Shown here: in pieces, positions 54,320 through 63,532 of the stretch | How the letters are laid out: each line of letters begins with the position of its first letter | Numbering within the stretch: the stretch's first letter is position 1 | Source: Tenacibaculum haliotis | GTDB lineage: Bacteria > Bacteroidota > Bacteroidia > Flavobacteriales > Flavobacteriaceae | Length of the DNA stretch: 64,000 nt | Assembly: GCF_025215075.1 (NCBI RefSeq) | Contig: NZ_JAOBTH010000026.1 | Coordinates: 124,001 to 188,000 of the forward strand | Reading direction: 5' to 3' | Position numbers and translations under genes: made by a program | Notes under the pieces: model-generated | What the model saw: the letters and a program-made list of their open reading frames with translations, nothing else | Database searches by the model: none | Told to the model about the DNA's origin: nothing

Positions 54320-54691
54320 ATGCAGTTTTTAAAACGTTTTGGGTATTATGCAATCGGATTAGGTTTCGGTTCTTTAATTGTATTATTTATATGGAAAGGT
54401 AAAGATGTTTCTTTTGATTACGGAATGGATGCGCGTACCTTAAAAACAATTAGAGTTAGAGAAAGGTTATTTTCTGATACTGCTAAACAAGTTTTAACAA
54501 ATTCGGCTATTGATACTGCAACGGTATCTGCAATTTTAAATAATGGCGATGTTGATTTCGGAAAAAGTAAACCCCGTATAAAACCTTGTCCTGAATATTT
54601 TATTACAGGAAAAGACAGTTTAAAACATATCGATTTATATGTTGTTAGATGTGATTCTACCACAACTATTGATAAAATTATTATTAACTAG
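54320..54691 (+). CDS. DUF4258-family membrane-anchored protein
   Basis: A 123-residue protein with one N-terminal membrane helix (about 8-25) and a small domain (about 30-120) of the DUF4258 type: DARTLKTIRVRERLFSDTA, GDVDFGKSKPRIKPCPEYFITG and the closing YVVRCDSTTTIDKI. Two cysteines in the domain could form a disulfide on the periplasmic side. Function unknown. The ATG at 54320 is used; a TTG at 54299 is inside the promoter box. Its TAG stop overlaps the TAG stop of the convergent gene. Confidence 0.8.
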   Translation: MQFLKRFGYYAIGLGFGSLIVLFIWKGKDVSFDYGMDARTLKTIRVRERLFSDTAKQVLTNSAIDTATVSAILNNGDVDFGKSKPRIKPCPEYFITGKDSLKHIDLYVVRCDSTTTIDKIIIN

Positions 54692-55281
54692 CAATTTTTA
54701 TACTTATCGTAAAGTCCTATTCCTTTTGTAATCATCGGGATAATTTTTTGCACTCTTTTATACTTGGTTGCTTCTCTTTTTGCTTCAGAAATATAATTAG
54801 CGTATTCTCTTTTTTTACTGAGTGAAAACTGAGTAAAACTTTCTCTTAAAGCTTCATTACTATCTAATTCAGATTGTAGTTCCGTTGGAGTTATTAAAGG
54901 TTCTATGTTTTTAACAGGTTTTAATTCTTTTCCGTTTTCAGAATTCTGAATAGCTTCTAAAATATATTCTCTAACTAAAACGATATCAATATCATTTAAT
55001 GCATAAAATCGCCATTGGCGCATTGCATGTGTTTTTTCTTCTTGAGCATTTTGCAACTTTTTTTTATCATCATTTAAAAATATTCCTTGAAAAAACCAAA
55101 GTCCGCAGTAATTTTTAAATGCAGATAACCCCACGATGTTTTTATTATTGTAAACATAAACTGGCGCTCCCCATTTTATAGTTTCTTCTAAAGGAAGTTC
55201 TAATAAAACAGAACGCAAGAGCTTTAACTCTTGCGTCCATTTATTCTTTGTAGTAATATAATCTAATACTTTTGCGTTCAT
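54688..55281 (-). CDS. YdeI/OmdA-like protein with DUF1801 domain
   Basis: A 197-residue cytoplasmic protein. The N-terminal DUF1801 domain (about 10-120) has LPLEETIKWGAPVYVYNNKNIVGLSAFKNYCGLWFF; the C-terminal half has the YdeI/OmpD-associated helix block (LRESFTQFSLSKKREYANYISEAKREATKYKRVQKI). Members are small soluble proteins of unknown function, some induced by cell-envelope stress. It lies 12 bases downstream of recQ on the same strand and shares the 4-base stop CTAG with the convergent DUF4258 gene. Confidence 0.85.
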   Translation of the reverse strand: MNAKVLDYITTKNKWTQELKLLRSVLLELPLEETIKWGAPVYVYNNKNIVGLSAFKNYCGLWFFQGIFLNDDKKKLQNAQEEKTHAMRQWRFYALNDIDIVLVREYILEAIQNSENGKELKPVKNIEPLITPTELQSELDSNEALRESFTQFSLSKKREYANYISEAKREATKYKRVQKIIPMITKGIGLYDKYKNC

Positions 55282-55293
55282 TAACGAATTATC

Positions 55294-57492
55294 TTAATTT
55301 GCTATTTCGCTCGTAAATTTAATACGCATTAAACGCAGTTCATCTTCGTCATAATCACCATCAAATTCATCTAATGCTTCTTGAATTTTATCTGTTTCAG
55401 ATTCCATAAAATAATCATGTATTTCTTCCTGTTGATCTTCATCTAACAAGTCTTCAACCGCATAATCAATATTTAATTTTGTACCAGAAAATACAATTGC
55501 CTCCATCTCTTTAATTAATTCAGAAATGTTTAATCCTTTTGATTTTGATATATCTTCTAACGGTAATTTTCTATCTGTATTTTGAATAATAAATAACTTT
55601 AATCCTGAATTTACACCTGTACTTTTAACAATTAAATCATCTGGTCGTGTAATATCATTTTCAGTTACGTAACTACTTATCAGTTTAACAAAATCTTTAC
55701 CAAATTTTTTAGATTTCCCTTCTCCAACACCATGAACTTTAGATAATTCTTCTAAATTTACAGGGTATTTTAACGCCATATCATCTAAAGAAGGATCTTG
55801 AAATACGGCAAAAGGAGGTACACCTAAACGCTTACCAACACTTTTACGTAAATCTTTTAACATGGCAACCAACTTCGTATCTACTCCACCACCTGTTGAC
55901 TTCGTGTTTGCTATAATTATTCCGTCATCATCTGTAGCATACACATGGTTTTCAGTCATCATAAAAGATACAGGTTTTTTTATAAATTCTTTACCTTTTT
56001 CTGTTAGTTTTAAAACACCATATTGTTCAATCTCTTTCTTAATTAAATCGACTACTAATATTTGACGAATTAACGCCATCCAATAATGGTTTATTTTATC
56101 TTTTCCTATTCCGAAAAAAGGTTGTGCTGTGGTTTTATGAGATTTTAATAAGGCATTTTCAGCTCCTATTATAGTATTTACAACTTCTTTAGGCTTATAC
56201 ATTTCATTAGTATCTTTAATAACAGATAGTAATGTTTTTACTTCGTCTTTTGCTTCGTGTTGTTTTTTAGGGTTTTGCATGTTATCATCTAACATTGCGC
56301 CTTCTCCTGTTTTTGCATCAAACTCTTCACCAAAATAGTGTAGAATATACTTTCGTCTATTCATTGACGTTTCGGCATAACCAACAACTTCTTGTAATAA
56401 TGCATGTCCCACTTCCTGTTCAGCTACAGGTTTGTTTGCCATGAATTTCTCTAACTTCTCAATATCTTTATATGAATAAAAAGTTAAGCAATATCCTTCT
56501 CCTCCATCACGTCCTGCTCTACCTGTTTCTTGATAATAACTTTCTAAACTTTTTGGAATATCATGGTGAATAACATAACGAACATCTGGTTTATCAATCC
56601 CCATCCCGAAAGCTATTGTTGCAACAATAACATCGCAATCTTCCATCAAAAACATGTCTTGATGTTTTGCGCGTTTTTTTGCATCTAATCCTGCATGATA
56701 AGGAAGTGCATTAATGCCGTTAACTTGTAAAACTTGTGCTATTTCTTCTACTTTTTTACGACTTAAACAGTAGATAATTCCTGTTTTTTCCATTCGTTGT
56801 TTTATAAAACGAATGATATCTTTTTCTATCTCTTTTGTTTTCGGTCGTACTTCATAAAATAAATTAGGTCTATTAAAGGATGCTTTAAAAACATTTGCAT
56901 CACTCATACCTAAAGTTTTAAGAATATCTTCCTGTACTTTTTCTGTGGCTGTAGCTGTTAAACCAATAATAGGTACATTATCAATTTGTTTGATAATAGT
57001 ACGTAAATTTCTATATTCTGGTCTAAAATCGTGTCCCCATTCAGAAATACAATGCGCTTCATCAATAGCTACAAAAGAAATTGTTTGTTCTCTTAAAAAC
57101 GAGGCATATTCTTCTTTCACTAATGACTCTGGGGCTACGTATAATAACTTTGTTATACCGTTTTCGATATCTGATTTCACTTGCGCTACTTCAGATTTGT
57201 TTAACGAAGAGTTTAATACATGGGCTATTCCATGTTCCTCAGAGATACCTCTAATTGCATCTACCTGATTTTTCATCAATGCAATTAATGGCGACACTAC
57301 AATCGCTGTACCTTCTTTCATTAAAGCTGGTAACTGATAACAAAGAGATTTTCCTCCACCCGTAGGCATTATAACAAAAGTATTCTCGTTGTTTAAAATA
57401 CTTTTTACAACTTCTTCTTGTAGGCCTTTAAATTGGTTAAAACCAAATATTTTTTTTAATGCCTCATACAATTCTGACTGCTCCATATTCAT
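55294..57492 (-). CDS. recQ: ATP-dependent DNA helicase RecQ
   Basis: A 732-residue RecQ: helicase core (about 1-345; Walker A PTGGGKSLCYQLP, DEAH box, GRAGRDGGEG motif VI), RecQ-C-terminal zinc/winged-helix part (about 345-520, the zinc cysteines are not evident, YILHYFGEEFD takes their place), HRDC (about 535-620) and a Bacteroidota-type acidic tail (about 625-732). It unwinds DNA in repair and recombination. The first two ATGs (57492, 57486) are both possible. Divergent from the kdsD remnant. Confidence 0.95.
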   Translation of the reverse strand: MNMEQSELYEALKKIFGFNQFKGLQEEVVKSILNNENTFVIMPTGGGKSLCYQLPALMKEGTAIVVSPLIALMKNQVDAIRGISEEHGIAHVLNSSLNKSEVAQVKSDIENGITKLLYVAPESLVKEEYASFLREQTISFVAIDEAHCISEWGHDFRPEYRNLRTIIKQIDNVPIIGLTATATEKVQEDILKTLGMSDANVFKASFNRPNLFYEVRPKTKEIEKDIIRFIKQRMEKTGIIYCLSRKKVEEIAQVLQVNGINALPYHAGLDAKKRAKHQDMFLMEDCDVIVATIAFGMGIDKPDVRYVIHHDIPKSLESYYQETGRAGRDGGEGYCLTFYSYKDIEKLEKFMANKPVAEQEVGHALLQEVVGYAETSMNRRKYILHYFGEEFDAKTGEGAMLDDNMQNPKKQHEAKDEVKTLLSVIKDTNEMYKPKEVVNTIIGAENALLKSHKTTAQPFFGIGKDKINHYWMALIRQILVVDLIKKEIEQYGVLKLTEKGKEFIKKPVSFMMTENHVYATDDDGIIIANTKSTGGGVDTKLVAMLKDLRKSVGKRLGVPPFAVFQDPSLDDMALKYPVNLEELSKVHGVGEGKSKKFGKDFVKLISSYVTENDITRPDDLIVKSTGVNSGLKLFIIQNTDRKLPLEDISKSKGLNISELIKEMEAIVFSGTKLNIDYAVEDLLDEDQQEEIHDYFMESETDKIQEALDEFDGDYDEDELRLMRIKFTSEIAN

Positions 57493-57635
57493 CTTCTAAT
57501 ATCAAAAATTAAAAATGTAAACTAATTTACTAAAAAACTTTACACAAACTGACGTAAACTTTATTTTTATTAAAAAGTTTTTCTTCTTAAATATTCTTAT
57601 TTTTACACTTTAAATTTACTTAAAACTTTTTTAAC

Positions 57636-57821
57636 TTGAAAGACGCAAGCGCAATTCTCTCAACAGCAAAAGAAACTATACTTTTAGAAAGTAATGCTAT
57701 TGCTAATTTAACAAAATTATTAGATAGTTTGTTTGTTGATGCTGTAAATTTTATACTCAATTCGAATAATTATATTGGAATTGCTCATTTTCATGGTTTA
57801 ACTAAACAAAAAGTATTTTAA
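57636..57821 (+). pseudogene. kdsD: kdsD (arabinose-5-phosphate isomerase) remnant with a large internal deletion
   Basis: An open frame of 61 codons whose first 44 or so residues (MKDASAILSTAKETILLESNAIANL...VNFILNSN) read as the N-terminus of the KpsF/GutQ-family isomerase and whose last 17 (NYIGIAHFHGLTKQKVF) read as the end of its second CBS domain. The family protein is about 320 residues, so the SIS domain active site and most of both CBS domains are gone, apparently in one in-frame deletion of about 260 codons. Place between recQ and tatC is the normal flavobacterial site of this gene. It starts with TTG at 57636. KdsD makes arabinose-5-phosphate, the precursor of KDO for LPS; the product here cannot do so. 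Confidence 0.75.
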
Positions 57822-57822
57822 G

Positions 57823-58647
57823 ATGGCTGTAAAAGAAATGTCTTTTTTAGACCATCTTGAAGAATTAAGGTGGCATTTAGTGAGAAGTTTTGCTGCTATT
57901 TTTTTAGTAGCTATAATCGTTTTCGCTAATATAAATTTTGTTTTTGATGAGTTTTTATTAGCGCATTTAAAACCAAATTTTAGTACTTATCAATTTTTTT
58001 GTAACGTCTTTACAGCAATCGGTATAGATAGCAGTTTTTGTAATATTGAGTTTGCAAGAGAATTACAAGTACTAAACCCTACAGAAGAATTAATGACAGG
58101 AATTTGGTCTTCATTGATTTTAGGATTTATTATTTCTTTTCCTTATATATTATGGGAATTTTGGAGATTTATAGCTCCCGGATTACATAGTAGTGAAAGA
58201 AAAAAATCAAGAGGATTTATTTTTACCTCTTCTTTCTTATTCTTTTTAGGAATAGTTTTTAGTTATTACGTTATTTTACCAATGTCAGTATTTTTCTTTT
58301 ACAACTTTTCGATTGGTGATGCTATTGTAAAAAACTTTAAATTAGGTGCTTATATCAGTTTAATAACAAATACGTTGTTAGGGGTTGCTATATTTTTCGA
58401 ACTACCTGTAGTTATCTTTTTTCTTACTAAAATAGGATTGATAACTCCAGAGTTTTTACGTAAATATCGTAAACACGCGTTAGTTGTTGTTTTAGTTTTA
58501 TCTGCAATTATAACTCCCCCAGACGTTGCTAGTCAAGTAATCGTTTCGGTACCAATTATGATACTTTATGAAATAAGTATTTATGTTTCTCAATATGTCT
58601 TAAAAAAACAAAATAAAAAGAATGTCTCAAAAAGTCCAAGAGTTTAA
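57823..58647 (+). CDS. tatC: Sec-independent protein translocase TatC
   Basis: A 274-residue membrane protein with six helices and the TatC hallmarks: SFLDHLEELRWHLVRS at the N-terminus (twin-arginine signal contact) and PYILWEFWRFIAPGLHSSERK in the first cytoplasmic loop. Residues about 45-75 form an unusually long first periplasmic loop with cysteines, frequent in Bacteroidota. TatA is not adjacent. It starts 1 base after the kdsD remnant. Confidence 0.96.
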   Translation: MAVKEMSFLDHLEELRWHLVRSFAAIFLVAIIVFANINFVFDEFLLAHLKPNFSTYQFFCNVFTAIGIDSSFCNIEFARELQVLNPTEELMTGIWSSLILGFIISFPYILWEFWRFIAPGLHSSERKKSRGFIFTSSFLFFLGIVFSYYVILPMSVFFFYNFSIGDAIVKNFKLGAYISLITNTLLGVAIFFELPVVIFFLTKIGLITPEFLRKYRKHALVVVLVLSAIITPPDVASQVIVSVPIMILYEISIYVSQYVLKKQNKKNVSKSPRV

Positions 58648-58969
58648 CGACTACCGTGCTAAAATGAATGATAAAATTTTAGCCGGTGATAATAAAATTA
58701 TCAAGCGTATTTTTAATTTAGATACCAATGCATTTAACGAAGGTCATTTGCCTAAAAAAACAAAAGAACTATTAGGTTTAGTTGCCTCTGCTGTTTTACG
58801 TTGTGATGACTGTATTGCATATCATTTAGAAACGGCACATAAAAATGGTGTAACCAAAGAAGAAATGATGGAAACGATGAGTATTGCTACGTTAGTTGGC
58901 GGAACCATTTTAATTCCGCATTTACGTCGTGCTGTTGAATTCTGGGAATCATTAGAAGAAAATAGTTAA
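58622..58969 (+). CDS. AhpD-like carboxymuconolactone decarboxylase-family protein
   Basis: A 115-residue all-helical protein of the CMD/AhpD family. The redox motif CDDCIAYHLETA (CxxC followed by the proton-relay His) points to an alkylhydroperoxidase-type thiol activity rather than decarboxylation. It begins inside tatC (26-base overlap) and is followed by lptB, so the three are co-transcribed. Confidence 0.9.
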   Translation: MSQKVQEFNDYRAKMNDKILAGDNKIIKRIFNLDTNAFNEGHLPKKTKELLGLVASAVLRCDDCIAYHLETAHKNGVTKEEMMETMSIATLVGGTILIPHLRRAVEFWESLEENS

Positions 58970-59045
58970 CAAACTATTAAGGAATCGGTTTGTAGTTTTC
59001 CTGTATTTTAGTGGAATCATTTATCAAAAAAAGTAATAATCATCA

Positions 59046-59780
59046 ATGAAATTAAGAGCAGATAACATACAAAAGCTTTACGGTAGTAGAAAAGTTGTAA
59101 AAGGTATTTCGTTAGAGGTAGAACAAGGAGAAATCATTGGTTTACTTGGGCCAAATGGCGCTGGAAAAACAACTTCTTTTTACATGATTGTTGGAATGGT
59201 AAAACCAAATTTTGGGAATATTTATTTAGATGATGAAGAAATTACTGACGATGCAATGTACAAACGTGCTCAAAAAGGAATTGGGTATTTAGCGCAAGAA
59301 GCCTCAGTTTTTAGAAAACTATCTGTAGAAGACAATATCATGTCGGTTTTAGAATTTACTGATAGATCTAAAACAGAAAGAAAAAAACGCTTAGAAGAAT
59401 TAATTGATGAATTTAGTTTAGATCACGTTCGTAAAAACCGTGGAGATTTACTTTCTGGAGGAGAACGTCGTAGAACTGAAATTGCGCGTTGTTTAGCTTC
59501 TGACCCTAAATTCATTTTATTAGATGAACCTTTTGCAGGTGTAGATCCTATTGCTGTTGAAGATATTCAGGGAATTGTAGCCAAACTTAAAACGAAAAAT
59601 ATTGGTATTTTAATTACCGATCATGATGTACAAGCTACACTTGCCATTACCGATAGAACTTATTTAATGTACAACGGAAGTATTTTAAAAGAAGGTACTC
59701 CCGAAGAATTAGCAGAAGATGAAACTGTACGTAGGGTATATTTGGGGAAAGATTTTGAGTTAAAAAAGAAGAAGTTTTAA
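59046..59780 (+). CDS. lptB: LPS export ABC transporter ATPase
   Basis: A 244-residue ATPase: Walker [11 protein letters not shown] (about 36-45), Q-loop [12 protein letters not shown], signature [16 protein letters not shown], Walker [14 protein letters not shown] and H-loop ITDHDV. These are the exact signatures of LptB, which drives LPS extraction by LptFG. It closes the tatC-CMD-lptB run. Confidence 0.96.
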   Translation: MKLRADNIQKLYGSRKVVKGISLEVEQGEIIGLLGPNGAGKTTSFYMIVGMVKPNFGNIYLDDEEITDDAMYKRAQKGIGYLAQEASVFRKLSVEDNIMSVLEFTDRSKTERKKRLEELIDEFSLDHVRKNRGDLLSGGERRRTEIARCLASDPKFILLDEPFAGVDPIAVEDIQGIVAKLKTKNIGILITDHDVQATLAITDRTYLMYNGSILKEGTPEELAEDETVRRVYLGKDFELKKKKF

Positions 59781-59786
59781 AATAAA

Positions 59787-59880
59787 TTCATCAACCTGAA
59801 CTCGTTTCAGGTTCTCATTATAATTAACAACTTTTATCGTTAGATGTAATTCCTAAATAAATTCGGAATGACACTAAAAA
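59787..59880. repeat. Dispersed-repeat-like intergenic sequence
   Basis: CCTGAACTCGTTTCAGG is an imperfect palindrome, followed by ATTCCTAAATAAATTCGGAATGACA, another one. Such words recur between flavobacterial genes. No gene is supported here. Confidence 0.4.
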
Positions 59881-59909
59881 ATAATTCTACACAAGAATAA
59901 TCTATACAG

Positions 59910-59935
59910 AAAAAGGAGCTTAATAGCTCCTTTTT
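59910..59935. terminator. Bidirectional terminator
   Basis: AAAAAGGAGCT-TAAT-AGCTCCTTTTT between the convergent lptB and pssA genes. Confidence 0.88.
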
Positions 59936-59957
59936 ATTGTTCTTTATTTTAAATAAA

Positions 59958-60692
59958 TTACACTTTCTTTAAATTATTAAATACTGATAATCCCACATAT
60001 AATATTATAACTAAAGGAACTGCCACAAATTTTAATACAACTAATAATATAACAGCTAGTAGTAAGAAAATATATTTTAATGCATTTTCTTTTAATCCGA
60101 AGGTTTTAAATTTTAAGGCAAATAACGGAATTTCAGCATTCATTAAATAAGTTAATAATAACGTAATTACGATTAAAAAGTACTGATTATTTATAAGCTC
60201 AACAAAAAATAATTGATTCGAATATTCTGCTATTATTGGTAAAGAAATTACAAATAATGTCATTGCAGGTGTTGGTAATCCAATAAACGAGTCTGACTGA
60301 CGTGTATCTATATTAAATTTTGCCAACCTATAACACGCACCTAAAGTTAAAAACAAACCGATATATGGTAAATTACTCCCTGTAGCTCCGTACGTATCTA
60401 TTCCAAAATAACTTGCAGCATCTACATTTAAAGCACTTATTAAAAGTTGTAACATCACAATACCAGGTACTACACCACTTGTTACCATATCTGCTAAACT
60501 ATCTAACTGCTTCCCTAATTCACCCTGAACATTTAACATTCGAGCTGCAAAGCCATCAAAAAAATCAAAAATAATTCCTGTAACCACTAAAATTGCCGCT
60601 CCTACAAAATCGCCTTTAACTGCAAAAATAGTTGCTATGCTACCACATAATAAATTTCCTAAAGTTAATAAATTCGGAATATGTCTTTTCAT
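59958..60692 (-). CDS. pssA: CDP-diacylglycerol--serine O-phosphatidyltransferase
   Basis: A 244-residue membrane enzyme with about 7-8 helices and the CDP-alcohol phosphatidyltransferase motif DG-x2-AR-x8-G-x3-D-x3-D (DGFAARMLNVQGELGKQLDSLAD, about 47-69). It makes phosphatidylserine, the precursor of phosphatidylethanolamine. The ATG at 60692 (MKRHIPNLLTLGN) is chosen; a TTG three codons earlier is possible. Confidence 0.94.
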   Translation of the reverse strand: MKRHIPNLLTLGNLLCGSIATIFAVKGDFVGAAILVVTGIIFDFFDGFAARMLNVQGELGKQLDSLADMVTSGVVPGIVMLQLLISALNVDAASYFGIDTYGATGSNLPYIGLFLTLGACYRLAKFNIDTRQSDSFIGLPTPAMTLFVISLPIIAEYSNQLFFVELINNQYFLIVITLLLTYLMNAEIPLFALKFKTFGLKENALKYIFLLLAVILLVVLKFVAVPLVIILYVGLSVFNNLKKV

Positions 60693-60793
60693 TCTTATCA
60701 ATATTTATAACAAAAATAAGAAATCCTTTTATCAGTTTTATGTTTTACTTTTTTTTTATCATATTTGTTAGTACTCGTTATAAACTAAAAAAC

Positions 60794-61771
60794 ATGCCTA
60801 TTCTTACTTCGGATTTCAATCCTAGTTTACCTTTTAAAAGTGCACATTTTAATACGATGTATCGCCCTTTATTTATGAAGGATACTATTAAATACAAACG
60901 AAAAAGAATTACAACTTGGGATGCCGACTTTATAGATTTAGATTTTTCTTGTATCGGTTCAAAAACATTGGTTTTATTAATTCATGGCTTAGAAGGAAGT
61001 GCTCAGTCTAATTATATGATTACAACTTCTAACCACTTAAACAAAACTGGTTTCGATACGGTTTGTATGAATTTACGTAGCTGTAGTGGTGAAGATAATT
61101 TGATATTAGAAACCTATCATAGCGGAAAAACAGATGATGTAGCTTTTATTATTAAACATCTTACAACCCATTACGAGTACGAAAATATAATTATTGTAGG
61201 TTTTAGTCTTGGCGGAAATTTAACGTTAAAATATTTAGGGGAATATGATACTATTCCTAGTAAAGTTAAAGGCGGAATTGCAGTTTCTGTTCCTATTGAT
61301 TTAACAAGTTCACAGGCAGAATTATTAAAATTAAAGAACAAAATTTATTTAAATGAGTTCCTGAAAACTTTAAAACTCAAAATATTGGAGAAAGCAGAAA
61401 AGTTCCCTGATTTTGAGTTAAAAAAAGAATTACTATTCAAAGCGACAAAGTTTCGTCATTTAGAAAAACAATACACAGTGCCTGTCTTCGGATTTGAAAG
61501 TTCGGAAGATTATTGGATAAAAGCCAGCGCAAAACCTTATATACCCAAAATAAAAGTACCTTCTTTATTGATAAACTCATTAGATGATAGTTTTTTATCA
61601 AAAGAATGTTACCCTTTTGCTGAAGCTAAAAATTCCACTAATTTTCATTTATTAACACCAAATTACGGTGGTCATGTTGGTTTTATAAGTTCATTTAATG
61701 ATAAAGAAGGTAAATGGCTAGAGAAAAATATTACTCGTTTTATTGAAGAAAATCTCGGAATTAGTTCTTAA
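60794..61771 (+). CDS. Alpha/beta-hydrolase, YheT-like
   Basis: A 325-residue hydrolase. The oxyanion region LLIHGLEGSAQSNY, nucleophile elbow GFSLGGN (Ser about 139), acid Asp in NSLDDSF and the His in GGHVGF form a complete catalytic triad, with the order and spacing of the YheT/ABHD1-3 group of esterases or lipases. The ATG at 60794 (MPILTSDFNP) is used; a frame that begins at 60632 runs through the divergent pssA promoter region and is rejected. Confidence 0.88.
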   Translation: MPILTSDFNPSLPFKSAHFNTMYRPLFMKDTIKYKRKRITTWDADFIDLDFSCIGSKTLVLLIHGLEGSAQSNYMITTSNHLNKTGFDTVCMNLRSCSGEDNLILETYHSGKTDDVAFIIKHLTTHYEYENIIIVGFSLGGNLTLKYLGEYDTIPSKVKGGIAVSVPIDLTSSQAELLKLKNKIYLNEFLKTLKLKILEKAEKFPDFELKKELLFKATKFRHLEKQYTVPVFGFESSEDYWIKASAKPYIPKIKVPSLLINSLDDSFLSKECYPFAEAKNSTNFHLLTPNYGGHVGFISSFNDKEGKWLEKNITRFIEENLGISS

Positions 61772-61854
61772 AACAGTACTTTTATAATTAGCAATTATTT
61801 TAATCATAATTAAGATATTTGTAAAACTTAATGATCTCTTTTTTGATACTAGTT

Positions 61855-63039
61855 ATGATAAAAAAATACGCTACTACTTTCCTCCTTTTATGTTGCTTGA
61901 ATACTGTTTTATCGCAAGTATCTAAGCCAACAACTTTATCTGAATTATCACATATAAGTATTATTACCTCAGGACCTGGAGAGGTTTTATATGAAAAATT
62001 TGGGCACACCGCAATACGCGTTAAAGATCCTGCTACGCAACTAGATTTAATATATAATTATGGAATTTTTGATTTTGACAATCCCACTTTTTATGTAGAT
62101 TTTACCAAAGGATATATGAAATACAAATTAGCTAAATACCCGTTTTATTTAGCTTTAAAAAGCAGTCAACAAGATAAACGTTGGGTAAAAGAGCAAATTT
62201 TAAATTTAACCCAAAATCAGAAGAATCAATTTTTTACTATTTTAGAAACAAATGCACTTCCAAAAAATGCAGGTTATTTATACGATCCTTATTTTGATAA
62301 TTGCGCTACCAAACCTCGTGATATTATAAAAAAAGTGTTAGGAGATCATTTAATTTTTAAAGATAGTTTTGTTGCTGAAAATTTATCATTAAGACAATTA
62401 ATGAATAAAGAAATTCATCAAAATACTTGGGGAAGTTTAGGTATTAATGTTGCTTTAGGTAGCAGATTAGATAAAATTGCTACTGCAAGCGAATATTTAT
62501 ATTTGCCTGATTATGTTTTTGAAGCTTTAAATTATTCCAAAGTTTTAAAAGAAGGAAAAGAAGAGAATTTAGTATCAAAAACAACTATTTTATTAGATTT
62601 TGATGAGAAAAAATCAGAAAGTGATGTTGTTAGTCCGTTTTTAATAATTTTACTACTTTCTTTAATTGGCTTATTTATTACTTATAACGATTATAAAAAG
62701 AAAAAAAGAACTAAGTGGTTAGATTTTTCTTTGTTTTTTACAACAGGAATCATAGGATTATTAATTGTATACTTATGGTTTTTCACCAACCACTCTACCG
62801 CGCCTAATAATTTTAATTTTCTATGGGCGTTTTTTCCAAACTTAATTATTGCTTTCTTTTTGATAAAAAAAACCACACCACAATGGATTGCAAAGTATTG
62901 TTTAGTGCTACTCATTTTTTTAGTAATCGCAACTATTATTTGGATTACTAAAACTCAGTTGTTCTCTATTACTATAATTCCGTTATTAATTTTATTGGGA
63001 GTTAGATATTGGTTTTTACAAAAAACTCTGAATCGCTAA
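61855..63039 (+). CDS. DUF4105-family membrane protein
   Basis: A 394-residue envelope protein: signal peptide (MIKKYATTFLLLCCLNTVLSQ), a periplasmic DUF4105 domain (about 25-240) with ISIITSGPGEVLYEKFGHTAIRV, IYNYGIFDFDNPTFYVDF, LYDPYFDNCATKPRDII (a Cys, Asp and His that recur in this NlpC-like domain), and four or five C-terminal membrane helices (about 260-390). A peptidase-type role in the envelope is suspected from the domain, not shown. Its end overlaps aroQ on the other strand by 24 bases. Confidence 0.85.
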   Translation: MIKKYATTFLLLCCLNTVLSQVSKPTTLSELSHISIITSGPGEVLYEKFGHTAIRVKDPATQLDLIYNYGIFDFDNPTFYVDFTKGYMKYKLAKYPFYLALKSSQQDKRWVKEQILNLTQNQKNQFFTILETNALPKNAGYLYDPYFDNCATKPRDIIKKVLGDHLIFKDSFVAENLSLRQLMNKEIHQNTWGSLGINVALGSRLDKIATASEYLYLPDYVFEALNYSKVLKEGKEENLVSKTTILLDFDEKKSESDVVSPFLIILLLSLIGLFITYNDYKKKKRTKWLDFSLFFTTGIIGLLIVYLWFFTNHSTAPNNFNFLWAFFPNLIIAFFLIKKTTPQWIAKYCLVLLIFLVIATIIWITKTQLFSITIIPLLILLGVRYWFLQKTLNR

Positions 63040-63432
63040 CTTATAACTCTGTAAACCAAAACCAGTAATTACTCCTTTTGCATTGGGCGCAATATAGCTT
63101 ACATGACGAAAATTTTCGCGAGAATGCACGTTTGAAATGTGTACTTCTACAACCGGAGTTTCAATACCTTTTACAGCATCTGCAATACCAATTGAGGTAT
63201 GTGTATAAGCGGCTGCATTTAAAATAACACCATCATATTCAAAACCAACTTCGTGAAGTTTATCTATTATTTCGCCTTCTATGTTAGATTGATAATAACT
63301 TAACGCTACTACTTTATATTCTTTTTTTAAGGTTTTAAAAAAATCTTCAAAAGAATTAGCTCCATATATTTCTGGCTCACGTTTTCCTAATAAATTTAAG
63401 TTTGGTCCGTTGATTATAATTAGTTTTTTCAT
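63016..63432 (-). CDS. aroQ: 3-dehydroquinate dehydratase, type II
   Basis: A 138-residue enzyme of the shikimate pathway. The N-terminal INGPNLNLLGKREPEIYG has the catalytic Arg and Tyr loop, NAAAYTHTSIGIADAV and VEVHISNVHSRENFRH (catalytic His) follow, all as in AroQ. Convergent with and overlapping the DUF4105 gene. Confidence 0.96.
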   Translation of the reverse strand: MKKLIIINGPNLNLLGKREPEIYGANSFEDFFKTLKKEYKVVALSYYQSNIEGEIIDKLHEVGFEYDGVILNAAAYTHTSIGIADAVKGIETPVVEVHISNVHSRENFRHVSYIAPNAKGVITGFGLQSYKLAIQSFL

Positions 63433-63480
63433 TGCATCTTTTTTCAGAAAAGTAAAAGTAAGTTTTTAATTTTTAAGCAT

Positions 63481-63512
63481 AAAAAAGGAAGCAATTTCTT
63501 GCTTCCTTTTTT
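63481..63512 (-). terminator. Terminator of the outer membrane protein gene
   Basis: AAAAAAGGAAGCAA-TTTC-TTGCTTCCTTTTTT, a 14-bp perfect stem. Confidence 0.88.
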
Positions 63513-63532
63513 AACATTAAAGAATGTTATAA

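Noticed and set aside
56945..57268. 107-codon open frame opposite recQ
   Set aside because: Antisense shadow of the conserved helicase core.
60632..60793. 54-codon N-terminal extension of the alpha/beta hydrolase
   Set aside because: Runs through the divergent pssA start and promoter region; hydrophobic low-complexity sequence not typical for YheT; ATG at 60794 fits family length.
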